A DNA stretch of 64,000 nt, from contig CAWEBF010000024.1 in the NCBI GenBank assembly GCA_963807235.1, forward strand, positions 62,001-126,000. The letters run 5' to 3'. The translations under genes were made by a program, and so were the position numbers. Positions 18,196-26,272 of this stretch are shown piece after piece. Position 1 is the first letter of the stretch. Every line of letters begins with the position of its first letter. The DNA comes from CAWEBF01 sp963807235. Its GTDB lineage: Bacteria > Acidobacteriota > Vicinamibacteria > Vicinamibacterales > UBA2999. A model generated the notes under the pieces. It was given only the letters and a program-made list of their open reading frames with translations. It had not been told where the DNA came from and did not search any database.

Positions 18196-19094
18196 GGGCA
18201 GGCCGCGCCGTGCGGATGCGCGCGCACGCCAAGATCAACCTCGACCTGCGCGTGCTGGGGACGAGGCCCGATGGGTTCCACGAACTGCGCACGGTGTTCC
18301 AGGCGATCGGCCTGCACGACACCGTGGAGTGCGTGGCGAGAGAAGGCCCGTTCGCGATCGAATGCGACGTGGCCGGCGTGCCACTGGACCGCGCGAACCT
18401 TGCATGGCGCGCTGCCGAGACGCTGTGGCGATCGGCGCGGCGCACCGGTCCGTTGCGCGACGTCCTGGTGCGGCTGACCAAACGCATCCCCCTGCAGGCG
18501 GGTCTTGGCGGCGGCAGCGCCGATGCGGCGGCGACGCTGCTCGGTCTGGTGAAGCTCTGGAGACTGCCGGTGCGGGCGTCGCAGCTGACCGACGTGGCGG
18601 CGACGTTGGGCTCCGACGTGCCGTTCTTCCTGTCAGGGGGCACGGCGCTGGGCCTGGGCCGCGGCGACGAGGTGTATCCGCTGGCGGACCTGCCGCGCCA
18701 TTGGATCGTCCTGCTCGTGCCTGGGTTCGGCGTGTCGTCGGCCGACGCGTACCGCTGGTACGACGACGAGCGCGAAGCCAGCGGTGGCACCAACCGTCGC
18801 GAGCCGCAGTACGTGCCGGGGCCGTGGCCCTCGCGCGCGGCGCAGATGATCAACGACCTGGAGGCGTCCATCGCCCGCCACCATCCGGAAATCGACCAGA
18901 TGCGTGCGGCCCTGCGCCGGTCGGGTGCGCTGGCGGCCGCGATGACCGGCAGCGGGTCCACCGTGTTTGGCCTTTTCCAACGCCGGCGCGACGCCACGGC
19001 GGCCGTGGCCCGGCTGTCAGGAGGCGCCTGGCGGGCACTTCTGACCGAATCGCTCGACCGCGGCTCCTACTCGCGCCGCCTGCGACTCGGGTAG
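18192..19094 (+). CDS. ispE: 4-diphosphocytidyl-2-C-methyl-D-erythritol kinase
   Basis: GHMP-family kinase of the non-mevalonate isoprenoid pathway. Motifs are AKINLDLRVLGTRPDGFHEL at the start, the phosphate-binding PLQAGLGGGSADAAATL, GSDVPFFLSGGTALGLGRGD, and the C-terminal MTGSGSTVFGLF. Three starts are possible: GTG 18192 (overlaps the previous stop, 300 residues), GTG 18210 and ATG 18216 (best fit to the family N terminus). I give the overlapping one but the shortest is nearly as likely. The pathway role is certain. Confidence 0.95.
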   Translation: MRAGRAVRMRAHAKINLDLRVLGTRPDGFHELRTVFQAIGLHDTVECVAREGPFAIECDVAGVPLDRANLAWRAAETLWRSARRTGPLRDVLVRLTKRIPLQAGLGGGSADAAATLLGLVKLWRLPVRASQLTDVAATLGSDVPFFLSGGTALGLGRGDEVYPLADLPRHWIVLLVPGFGVSSADAYRWYDDEREASGGTNRREPQYVPGPWPSRAAQMINDLEASIARHHPEIDQMRAALRRSGALAAAMTGSGSTVFGLFQRRRDATAAVARLSGGAWRALLTESLDRGSYSRRLRLG

Positions 19095-19097
19095 CCC

Positions 19098-19127
19098 TTG
19101 CCGGTCCCCATAAGTCTCGACTACACT
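19098..19127 (+). promoter_or_regulatory. Probable promoter of tRNA-Gln
   Basis: TTGCCG (19098-19103) and TACACT (19122-19127) with an 18-bp spacer lie about 40 bases before the mature tRNA 5' end, a good sigma-70-like arrangement in the gap after ispE. Confidence 0.55.
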
Positions 19128-19167
19128 TAGGGTTTGCGTTGGCCGCGCGAGCGGCTCCCGAGGGTAG

Positions 19168-19242
19168 TGGGGCGTGGCCAAGCGGTAAGGCGCGGGACTT
19201 TGGATCCCGTATTCGGAGGTTCGAATCCTCCCGCCCCAACCA
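19168..19242 (+). tRNA. tRNA-Gln (anticodon UUG)
   Basis: A 75-nt cloverleaf. Acceptor strands TGGGGCG (19168-19174) and CGCCCCA (19232-19238) pair, with an A discriminator and an encoded CCA at 19240-19242. The anticodon stem GCGGGA/TCCCGT encloses loop CTTTGGA with anticodon TTG. The T-arm is GGAGG TTCGAAT CCTCC. It sits between ispE and prs, an order common in acidobacteria. Confidence 0.96.
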
Positions 19243-19313
19243 GCCTTCGCTCACGCCTGCTTCGCGTGAGCGAGCTACGGCTGGCAGGCCAGGCGAAGGC
19301 TGAACGAGACTTG

Positions 19314-20294
19314 ATGAAGCGACCTTTAAGTGGCGACGGACTCGTGGCAGCAGGCTTCGGCGACCTGAAAATCTTCTCCGGCAGCGCGAACCCGCAGCTG
19401 TCGCGAGAGATTGCCGACGTCCTGGGCATTCCATTGGGCCAGGCCCGGTTGCGGCGGTTCCCCGACAGCGAGGTGTCCTTCCAGATCGACGAGAACATCC
19501 GCGGCGCCGACGTCTTCATCGTCCAGCCGACCTCCACCCCGGTGGACCAGCACCTGATGGAGTTGCTGGTGATGATCGACGCGTTCCGCCGATCGTCGGC
19601 CGCGCGCATCACCGCCGTGGTGCCCTACTACGGCTACGCCCGGCAGGACCGCAAGGACAAGCCGCGCGTGCCGATCTCCGCCAAGCTGGTCGCGAACCTG
19701 CTCAGCGCGGCGGGCACCAACCGCATGCTGACGATGGATCTCCACAAGGCGCAGATCCAGGGCTTCTTCGACATCCCCGTGGACCACTTGTTCGCCGCGC
19801 CGGTGATCATCGACTACTGCTCGCGCATGCGGTATCCGAACCTGACGATGGTGTCGCCAGACGCGGGTGGCGCCGAGCGCGCGCGCGCCTACGCCAAGCG
19901 GCTCGATGCCGAGCTGGCGATCGTGGACAAACGGCGCACCGAGGACGGCACGGCCGAGGTGATGAACGTCATCGGCGACGTGCGCGGCCGCACCTGCATC
20001 CTGCAGGACGACATCATCGACACCGCCGGGACGATCCAGAAGGCCGCTACGGCGCTCAAGGAAGCCGGGGCCGAGCGTGTGGTCGCGTGCGCGGTCCACG
20101 GCGTGCTGTCGGGCCCGGCGATCGAGCGCATCGAGAAGGCGCCGCTCGATCAGCTGATCGTCACCAACTCGGTCTCGCTGAGCGAGGCGGGGCAGAAGTG
20201 CAAGAAAATCGTCGTGTTGTCGGTGGCGCGGCTGCTGGGCCAGGCGATCCGCAATATTCACGAAGAGACGTCGGTATCGTCGCTGTTCGTTTAA
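19314..20294 (+). CDS. prs: Ribose-phosphate pyrophosphokinase
   Basis: Makes PRPP from ribose 5-phosphate and ATP, feeding purine, pyrimidine, His and Trp synthesis. The ATG at 19314 gives a 326-residue protein. Motifs are LKIFSGSANPQLSREIAD, RFPDSEVSFQIDENIRGADV, VPYYGYARQDRKDKPRVPIS (ATP loop), MDLHKAQIQGFFDIPVDHL, VSPDAGGAERARAYAKRL, and the PRPP loop ILQDDIIDTAGTIQKA. Length and motifs are normal. It begins about 70 bases after tRNA-Gln and 9 bases before rplY. Confidence 0.98.
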   Translation: MKRPLSGDGLVAAGFGDLKIFSGSANPQLSREIADVLGIPLGQARLRRFPDSEVSFQIDENIRGADVFIVQPTSTPVDQHLMELLVMIDAFRRSSAARITAVVPYYGYARQDRKDKPRVPISAKLVANLLSAAGTNRMLTMDLHKAQIQGFFDIPVDHLFAAPVIIDYCSRMRYPNLTMVSPDAGGAERARAYAKRLDAELAIVDKRRTEDGTAEVMNVIGDVRGRTCILQDDIIDTAGTIQKAATALKEAGAERVVACAVHGVLSGPAIERIEKAPLDQLIVTNSVSLSEAGQKCKKIVVLSVARLLGQAIRNIHEETSVSSLFV

Positions 20295-20303
20295 GGAACA
20301 ATC

Positions 20304-20993
20304 ATGGACGCCACACTTGAAGCGGTGAAGCGATCGGATCGGGGCAAGAACGAGGCACGGCGCCTCCGGGCGGCAGGCGGCCTGCCGGCGGTGGTGTACG
20401 GCGCACGCAAGGGAGACGCGGCGCCAGAGGGCGTGCCCGTGTCGGTCGATCCGAAGGTGCTGATGCGCATCCTGCACTCGGATTCGGGCGTCAACACGCT
20501 GATCAAGCTGCGTGTCGATGGCGCGGAGACCTCCGTCCTGGTGCGGGAGTACCAGCTCGATCCCGTGACCAACAAGCTCCTGCACGCGGACTTCTACCAG
20601 CTGGCGCTGGATAAGCTGCTCGTGGTCACCGTGCCGATCGCGATCAAGGGCGAACCCAGGGGCGTCAAGCTTCAGGGCGGCCTCCTGGACTTCGTGACCC
20701 GCGAGATCGAGGTGGAGTGCCTGCCGGCCGACATCCCGGAGCACATCGACCTCGACGTCAGTGAGTTGGAGCTGCACCAGTCGGTCCGCGTCCGCGACCT
20801 TCCGCCGCACCCGAAGTGGAAGACGGTCAGCGACGGCGAGACGATGCTGGTACACGTGGTGATGCCGAAGGTCGAGGAAGCGGCGGCGGCGACCGCGGAG
20901 GCCGCACCCGACGCAGCAGCGGCCCCGGCGGCCGAGCCGGAAGTGGCCAAGAAGGGCAAGCCGGAAAAGGAAGACGACGACAAGAAGAAGTAA
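20304..20993 (+). CDS. rplY: Large ribosomal subunit protein bL25 (CTC form)
   Basis: The long, two-domain CTC-type L25 (229 residues) that binds 5S rRNA. The N-terminal L25 domain starts with RSDRGKNEARRLRAAGGLPAVVYG and the beta domain includes LLDFVTREIEVECLPADIPEHI. The C-terminal tail is Ala/Glu/Lys-rich and disordered (EEAAAATAEAAPDAAAAP to EKEDDDKKK). AAGGA precedes the ATG. It is followed by pth 8 bases later. Confidence 0.96.
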   Translation: MDATLEAVKRSDRGKNEARRLRAAGGLPAVVYGARKGDAAPEGVPVSVDPKVLMRILHSDSGVNTLIKLRVDGAETSVLVREYQLDPVTNKLLHADFYQLALDKLLVVTVPIAIKGEPRGVKLQGGLLDFVTREIEVECLPADIPEHIDLDVSELELHQSVRVRDLPPHPKWKTVSDGETMLVHVVMPKVEEAAAATAEAAPDAAAAPAAEPEVAKKGKPEKEDDDKKK

Positions 20994-21001
20994 CTTCCTT
21001 C

Positions 21002-21589
21002 ATGAAGCTGCTGGTCGGGCTCGGCAATCCCGGCAAGGACTACCGCGACACCCGGCACAACGTCGGGTTCATGGTGGTGGACGAGGTGGCGAAGCGGCAT
21101 CAATTGGCCTGGGCCATGGCGCCGGGTCAGGTGCCGGACGCATTCGTGGTGAAATGGTTCGGGCCGCAGGCGCTGCTGGCCAAGCCGCTGACCTACATGA
21201 ACCGCAGTGGGGAAGTGGTGGGGCCGCTCGTGCGGTACTACGATGTGGCGGCCGCAGACGTGCTGGTGGTGGTGGACGAGGCGGCGCTCCCGTTTGGCAA
21301 GCTTCGGGCGCGCGCGCGGGGATCGGCGGGCGGCCACAACGGCCTGAAGTCGGTCATCGAAGGGTTGGGCACCACCGAGTTCCCGCGGTTGCGGGTGGGA
21401 GTAGGACGTGGCGACGGGAGGCGGGACCTCGCGGACCACGTGCTGGCAAGATTCGAGAGCGGCGAGAAAGCCGAGCTCGAAGAGATCATCGCCCGGGCGG
21501 CCGATGCCGTCGAGATGTTCGCCGCAGCGGACATTGCCAAGGTGATGAACACGTACAACCCGGAGACTGCGGGGCCGGAACTAGACTGA
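21002..21589 (+). CDS. pth: Peptidyl-tRNA hydrolase
   Basis: Releases tRNA from peptidyl-tRNA that drops off ribosomes. The 195-residue protein has LLVGLGNPGKDYRDTRHNVGFMVVD (catalytic His in RHNVGF), AKPLTYMNRSGEVV, and RGSAGGHNGLKSVIEGLGTTEFPRLRVGVGR, all diagnostic. The ATG at 21002 lies 8 bases after rplY, the conserved rplY-pth pair. Confidence 0.97.
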   Translation: MKLLVGLGNPGKDYRDTRHNVGFMVVDEVAKRHQLAWAMAPGQVPDAFVVKWFGPQALLAKPLTYMNRSGEVVGPLVRYYDVAAADVLVVVDEAALPFGKLRARARGSAGGHNGLKSVIEGLGTTEFPRLRVGVGRGDGRRDLADHVLARFESGEKAELEEIIARAADAVEMFAAADIAKVMNTYNPETAGPELD

Positions 21590-21668
21590 CTGACTCCTTG
21601 CCTCCCGCATGTGCGGGCGGCCGTCGGGACCGAGATGTCGGCCCCAGTCACGTCCAGAAGGAGACGTA

Positions 21669-22112
21669 ATGACACGGAAGTACGAACTCGTCTACATCGT
21701 GTCGCCCGAGGCGACCGACGAACACGTGGCCGAGCTGCACACCCAGATCGAGGGGATCGTGCAGCGCATGGGCGGCCAGATCGAAAAGACCGAAAACTGG
21801 GGCCGCCGCAAGCTGGCTTATGAGATCGGCCGGCACAAGGAGGGCACGTACGTCCTCGAAGTGATCCTCGGCTCGGGCGATCTGATGAAGGAGATCGACC
21901 GCCGCCTGAAGGTCGACGACACCGTGATCCGTCAACTCACGGTCCGCGTTGACGAAGAGCAGGAAGTCATCGAGCGCGTGAAGGCCAGACGCCTGACCAC
22001 CAGCCGGCGCCGGCGTGTCACGCGCGGGTTGCCGGAGGATCGGCAGCCGGGCGAGGGCCAGCGGAACGATCCGGACGACGACCGCGACGACCGCTTCGAC
22101 ATGGGCATGTAG
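21669..22112 (+). CDS. rpsF: Small ribosomal subunit protein bS6
   Basis: A 147-residue S6. AAGGAG lies just before the ATG at 21669, so an in-frame upstream ATG (21609) is rejected. The ferredoxin-like fold motifs are YELVYIVSPEATDEHVAELH, IEKTENWGRRKLAYEIGRHKEGTY and VDDTVIRQLTVRVDEEQEV. The C-terminal tail is long, Arg/Asp-rich and probably disordered (EDRQPGEGQRNDPDDDRDDR). Confidence 0.97.
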   Translation: MTRKYELVYIVSPEATDEHVAELHTQIEGIVQRMGGQIEKTENWGRRKLAYEIGRHKEGTYVLEVILGSGDLMKEIDRRLKVDDTVIRQLTVRVDEEQEVIERVKARRLTTSRRRRVTRGLPEDRQPGEGQRNDPDDDRDDRFDMGM

Positions 22113-22140
22113 GGCGACCAGCCACACGAGGTAGACGACT

Positions 22141-22434
22141 ATGGAAGGACGACGAAGTTTCGGCCCCAAGAAGACCGGTCGCGGCGGTGCGGCGGCGGGC
22201 AAGGACGGCCAGCGCCGCCCGATGTTCCGCCGGCGCAAGGTCTGCAAGTTCTGCAGCGACAAGATCGACGACATCAACTACAAGGACACGCGGCTGCTGC
22301 TGCCGTTCGTGCCCGAGCGCGCCAAGATCCTGCCGCGGCGCATTTCCGGGACGTGTGCCCTGCACCAGCGCAAGCTGCGCGTGGCCCTGATGCGGGCGCG
22401 CCAGCTGGCGATGATCCCGTACACGTCTGAGTAG
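22141..22434 (+). CDS. rpsR: Small ribosomal subunit protein bS18
   Basis: A 97-residue S18, slightly long because of a Gly/Arg-rich N-terminal extension (GRRSFGPKKTGRGGAAAGKD). The core FRRRKVCKFCSDKIDDINYKD and LLLPFVPERAKILPRRISGT are conserved. The CxxC in VCKFC suggests a zinc-type S18. S18 binds S6 on the ribosome, consistent with the gene order. Confidence 0.96.
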   Translation: MEGRRSFGPKKTGRGGAAAGKDGQRRPMFRRRKVCKFCSDKIDDINYKDTRLLLPFVPERAKILPRRISGTCALHQRKLRVALMRARQLAMIPYTSE

Positions 22435-22447
22435 GCGGGGCAACGTC

Positions 22448-22903
22448 ATGGAAGTGATTCTCAGACAGCACGTCGACAACCTGGGCAAGCGCGGCGAGAT
22501 CGTCAAGGTCGCGGCCGGCTATGCCCGCAACTACCTGCTGCCGCGGAAGCTGGCGCTTCTGGCCAGCGAGGGCAACAAGCGCCACGTCGAGCGCGAGCGC
22601 AAGATCATGGAATCGCGCGAGGCCGACGAGCGGGGGCAGGCGCAGGCGGTTGCGGCGCGGCTCGAGTCGGTGGAGATCAAAATGGCGCGGCGTGTTGGCG
22701 ACACCGAGCAGCTGTACGGCTCGGTGACGTCGTCCGACATCGCCGACTTCCTGAAGGGCAAGGGCTTCGAGATCGATCGGCGCAAGCTGATCCTGCCGGA
22801 GCCGATCAAGACGCTGGGCGAGCACTCGGTGCCGCTCCGCCTGCACCGCGACGTCACCGTCGCGCTCAAGGTGCAGGTGTCCAAGGAAGGCGCGACCAAC
22901 TAG
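22448..22903 (+). CDS. rplI: Large ribosomal subunit protein bL9
   Basis: A 151-residue L9 with the N-terminal domain MEVILRQHVDNLGKRGEIVKVAAGYARNYLLPRKLA, a long connecting helix (HVERERKIMESREADERGQAQ), and the C-terminal domain (LYGSVTSSDIADFLKGKGFEIDRRKL). Full length. It is the last gene before the integron boundary. Confidence 0.97.
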   Translation: MEVILRQHVDNLGKRGEIVKVAAGYARNYLLPRKLALLASEGNKRHVERERKIMESREADERGQAQAVAARLESVEIKMARRVGDTEQLYGSVTSSDIADFLKGKGFEIDRRKLILPEPIKTLGEHSVPLRLHRDVTVALKVQVSKEGATN

Positions 22904-22914
22904 AAGTGAAGGCT

Positions 22915-22935
22915 CGGACCGAATCACTCGGTCCG
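22915..22935 (+). terminator. Hairpin ending the ribosomal-protein operon
   Basis: CGGACCGA / ATCAC / TCGGTCCG is a perfect 8-bp stem, 11 bases after rplI. No T-run follows. Confidence 0.5.
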
Positions 22936-22981
22936 GGTCGTTAGCCGAGCACGGCCTCCCGACCTGTCGCTTCTGCGAATT

Positions 22982-23767
22982 CTGCGCTCTGCGTTCTATG
23001 CTGATTCGCAGATCTGGCCACGTGAGCGTCGAGACCGCACGATAGACAGGCGCACCGAGGAAGCCTACGCCGGATGGATTCGGCGGTACGTCGGCTTCCA
23101 TGGGATGCGTCATCCCGACGCCCTCTGGCCCAATCACATCGCATCATTTCTATCTGGGTTGGCGACCGAGGGTCACGTCAGCGCCTCCACACAGAATCAA
23201 GCGCTCTGTGCCGTGCTCTTCCTCTACCGCGTCGTGCTTGGCCGCGAGGTTGGCGCGGTTGAGGGAGTCGTGCGCGCCCACGCCTCCAAGCACCTGCCCG
23301 TGGTGCTGACGCGGGTCGAGGTGTCGGCCATCCTGACGCGTCTGCACGGCCCGCAACACCTGATTGTCAGCCTTTTGTACGGGGCGGGCTGCGTCTGCGG
23401 GAGGCGCTCGAGCTGCGCGTGAAGGATCTAGATCTGGAACGCGGGCCTTAGCTGGCCGTGGCAGTTCGTATTCCCGGCAGCCCGGATCTGTCGCGATCCG
23501 CGCTGGGGTCCTCCGTGTCGTTTCCATCTGCACGAATCGGCGGTTCAGCGGGCAGTTGCGGCCGCGGTCCGCGCCGCCGGGATTCCGAAGAAGGCCTCGT
23601 GTCATTCATTTCGACATTCGTTCGCGACTCATCTTCTCGAGGACGGCTACGACATCCGCACCGTGCAGGAACTGCTCGGTCACAGCGATGTCAGCACCAC
23701 AATGATCTACACGCACGTGCTTAACCGCGGCGCATTAGACGTGCGAAGTCCAGCCGACAGGCTCTGA
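22982..23767 (+). pseudogene. intI: Decayed integron integrase (tyrosine recombinase)
   Basis: Three pieces read as an IntI-type tyrosine recombinase. Piece 1 (to about 23388) has RTEEAYAGWIRRYVGFHGMRHP, FLSGLATEGHVSASTQNQAL, LFLYRVVLGRE and ASKHLPVVLTRVEVSAIL. Piece 2, after a frameshift near 23388, is LRLREALELRVKDLDLERG, ending in TAG at 23449. Piece 3 (from 23453) is WPWQFVFPAARICRDPRWG... with SCHSFRHSFATHLLEDGYDI, TVQELLGHSDVSTTMIYTHV and LNRGALDVRSP. Catalytic Arg (LRLRE), His-x-x-Arg, His and Tyr are visible. About 60-70 residues that normally lie between pieces 2 and 3 are missing, including the catalytic-Lys region and most of the integron-specific insertion. Enzyme activity is very unlikely. 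It lies on the same strand as the cassettes. Confidence 0.87.
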
Positions 23768-24097
23768 GGCAGCGTTACCTGCGGACCCCGCGGCTAAAGG
23801 TCGGCAGTCGATCACCCCTGCGCTTACGGGAACTCGGTTCCGTCCAGCGACTTACTGCCGGGGGTGCCGCCGTCTTTACCTGCTGGCGCCGCAGCTAACG
23901 GCGGGGCAGACGTTTGCAGCCAATGCCGATAGCCACCTGGTGCTGAGCGCGTGCTAGGATTCGCGGCATCAATGACTTGGACGATCGGGGGGGCCGAGGC
24001 CGAGCGGTCGTTGGCTGCAAGACCGCTGCTGTTTCGCGGTCTACTTAGTACGTAGTTATGCAGATATTCTCAGGTCGGCCTTCAGCAGGCGTTAAGT
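23768..24097 (+). other. Integrase-to-first-cassette region (attI or degraded attC)
   Basis: No gene is seen in this 330-base stretch. It ends in GTTAAGT (24091-24097), a perfect GTTRRRY core and the likely left boundary of the first cassette. Upstream are GCTAAC (23894-23899), the inverted pair TTGCAGCCAA (23914-23923) / TTGGCTGCAA (24011-24020), and a second core-like GTTATGC (24055-24061). It could be attI, or one or two decayed attC sites. Confidence 0.45.
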
Positions 24098-24149
24098 TAA
24101 TCGGTTGACCGTGGGTCTGACGCCGCCGTCTGGACAAGGGAGAGTGACC

Positions 24150-25421
24150 ATGAAGAACGTCTTACATGTGGTTGCGATCCTATTCGCAACATACGCTCCA
24201 GCCTTTGCACAGACCGGACTAACGGGCTCATGGCAGGTTGAATCGACGCCGCCGTGGACAATAGAGCTCAGAGTGGATGGGCCTAGACTGGCTGGGACGG
24301 TGAGTTCGTGCTCGTCGCGAGCCTCACGGATTGAGATCTTCGAAGGGAGCACCAACGGGAACACGTTCCGGTTCAAGTGCAAGAGTCTGGACGGCGATCG
24401 CACAATCACGGTCACGGGCACGATTGACGGTGCCGGCATTACGCTGACGTGGGAGAAGCAGGTTCGGAACGGAGGCTTTCCCAGCGCCGACGAAGTAATG
24501 TTTGGTACCTGGGCGCCCGGGCGTTACACGGCGAAGCGCGTGACCGAGGCAGCCAACGACGAGGTCCCGGGGGTCGAGCTCGTAGCGGCTGCAAATCTTC
24601 TCCAGAAAGACGCGAAGGTCGAAGGGGCTCTCTTCCTTCCGAAGAAAGTCAATCGTGTGCGTGCGGTGATTGTAGCGATCAACTGGGGCCTCGGCGGCAC
24701 CGTTGTACCGCGACCTACAAGTGCGAAGACTCTTGGAGACAACAGAGTCTGCCTTCCTTCTCGTCGGAATCAGCAGGATTGCGACGGGGACAGACAACAT
24801 TACGGTGGTGGATGACGCCGCGCTGGGCGGAGCCGACGGCCTCCTCATGTTATTGCGAAACCTCGCGGAGGAATCCGGGCATCGAGAGCTAACGGACGCG
24901 CGGCTTCTATTCTGGGGACATTCCGCCGCTGGACCGTTTGGAACCACGTTCGCAGCGATACATCCAGACCGAACGATCGCGTTTGTGCGCTACCACTCGC
25001 GCGAACGCAACACACCTGTGGATCTGAGCATCGCCAAGCACATCCCTGCGCTGCTCCTTGCAGGCGGCAAGGATACGAACGCTGGTGTCGACAACACCGA
25101 GACCCTTTGGAGGAGTGGGCGGTCACTTGGGGCACCGTGGACGTTTGTCGTCGAACCGGATGCGCCACATGGCTCCGAGGAGTACCGAAGAAGGCAAACG
25201 CTCTTGTGATTCCCTGGATCGCGGCCGTTCTTCGTCAGCGTTTGTCACCGGATGGCGCAACCTTGCGTGCTGTCACCGATGGGTCCGCGTGGATGGGAAA
25301 CAATCGGACTGGGGATGTTGCGTCGGCCGATACGTTTTCCGGATCGAAGGCGGAAGCGAGCTGGTTGCCTGACGAATCGAGCGGTCGAGGATGGCGAATC
25401 GTTATGGGAGCAGCGAAATGA
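24150..25421 (+). CDS. Cassette 1: secreted alpha/beta-hydrolase-like protein, two frameshifts
   Basis: Starts at ATG 24150 after AAGGGAGAG with a signal peptide (MKNVLHVVAILFATYAPAFAQ). An N-terminal beta domain (TGSWQVESTPPWTIELRVDG...) is followed by a hydrolase domain with a nucleophile motif RLLFWGHSAAGPFGTTFAA, then KHIPALLLAGGKDTN and EPDAPHG (possible catalytic Asp and His). Frame changes fall near 24700 and 25190, and the coding sense resumes each time, ending at TGA 25419. Restored length is about 423 residues. Only 52 bases separate the stop from the attC. Substrate unknown. Confidence 0.7.
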
Positions 25422-25473
25422 GAACTGAACTGCGTTGAGGACGTTGAGGAACTGTGAACGCATGCCACAAACT

Positions 25474-25533
25474 GCATAACAGCGCCATGCAGCCGACGCC
25501 AGAAATCGGCGCGGCTGATGGCGAGCGTTAGCC
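25474..25533 (+). other. attC site 1
   Basis: Core-like ends GCATAAC and GTTAGCC flank arms that pair as CGCCAT-CAGCCG-CGCC with an extra-helical G and A on the left strand, around a 6-nt loop. This is classical attC architecture in 60 bp. Confidence 0.9.
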
Positions 25534-25583
25534 TTCTAAGCAACGACAGGATGACGATGACGAGGGACCGATAGAATCTAACG

Positions 25584-25922
25584 GTGCGACTGCCGAACGC
25601 CGACTTGGCGATCATCGACTGAGCCAAGCTCGAAAGCTACCTGCTGTCCGCGAGCCATCCAATCGGGCGATTCAAGAAGAGGTTCTTCGCAGCGCTGGGG
25701 TTTTCAGAGGCGGCGTGGATGGATTCGAAGCCGCCTTGCGGAGGGATCACCTCACGACCGACGCGGAGTTGGTCGAGACCCTGGCATTAGGGCGGTCTGT
25801 ACAGGATTCAGGCTATTCTGAACGGACCAATCGCGTCTGCTCCGGTGGTCAGCGTGTGGTTCGTCCGGAAAGGCGAGGAGGTTCCGCGGCTCGTCACCGC
25901 GTACCCGGGAGACAAGCTATGA
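25584..25922 (+). pseudogene. Cassette 2: DUF6883-like protein, broken
   Basis: From GTG 25584: RLPNADLAIID, then TGA at 25620, then AKLESYLLSASHPIGRFKKRFFAALGFSEAAW, then FEAALRRDHLTTDAELVET in another frame, and finally RIQAILNGPIASAPVVSVWF to TAYPGDKL back in the first frame. This matches the small DUF6883 family, commonly encoded beside DUF4926. The in-frame stop plus two shifts (near 25715 and 25800) suggest a real loss, although errors could explain the shifts. The stop overlaps the ATG of the next gene (ATGA). Confidence 0.7.
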
Positions 25923-26155
25923 CCCCGCAGCTGCTTGATGTTGTTGTCCTTGAACGCGACATACCGCCACAGGGCCTGCGGCGAGGAGACCTCGGCGCGG
26001 TGGTCGAAGTGTATGGGCCCGACCAGGTTGCCGTGGAGTTTGTGGCGGCCTCGGGGCGGACGCAGGCTTTGGTGACTCTCCGAACGAGCGACTTTCGGGC
26101 GGTCAGCGACACCGATTTGGTGTCCGTACGCTCGATGATTGAGTCGAGAGCCTAA
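25919..26155 (+). CDS. Cassette 2: DUF4926 protein
   Basis: A 78-residue protein, MTPQLLDVVVLERDIPPQGL, with RRGDLGAVVEVYGPDQVAVEF, the SH3-like DUF4926 pattern. It overlaps the DUF6883-like gene by four bases. The pair is frequent in genomic islands and cassettes and is suspected to be a two-component module, but its activity is not established. The stop lies 10 bases before the attC. Confidence 0.85.
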   Translation: MTPQLLDVVVLERDIPPQGLRRGDLGAVVEVYGPDQVAVEFVAASGRTQALVTLRTSDFRAVSDTDLVSVRSMIESRA

Positions 26156-26165
26156 AATCCACGAA

Positions 26166-26242
26166 GGCTAACAACGAATGGAGCCGACGCCCTTGGCCCG
26201 CTCGCGCGTGCCCGCGGGCGCGGCTTATTCGGGACGTTAGGC
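26166..26242 (+). other. attC site 2
   Basis: GGCTAAC and GTTAGGC flank arms pairing CGAAT..AGCCG-CGCCC, with a mismatch pair and one extra-helical A. The apex holds a further GC-rich stem. 77 bp. Confidence 0.88.
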
Positions 26243-26272
26243 GGGTCGTCGAAGCAGCTGAAGAGGGACTAC

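Noticed and set aside
19326..20855. Minus-strand open frame of 509 codons
   Set aside because: Antisense to prs and rplY, both certain; no recognisable motif.
22894..22946. Possible attC before the integrase (GTTAGCC at 22940)
   Set aside because: The core is present and a hairpin precedes it, but there is no matching left core and the stem is better explained as the rplI-operon terminator.
23461..23760. Open frames overlapping the integrase tail as separate small genes
   Set aside because: Frame 2 through this stretch gives the conserved integrase C terminus; the others are shadows.
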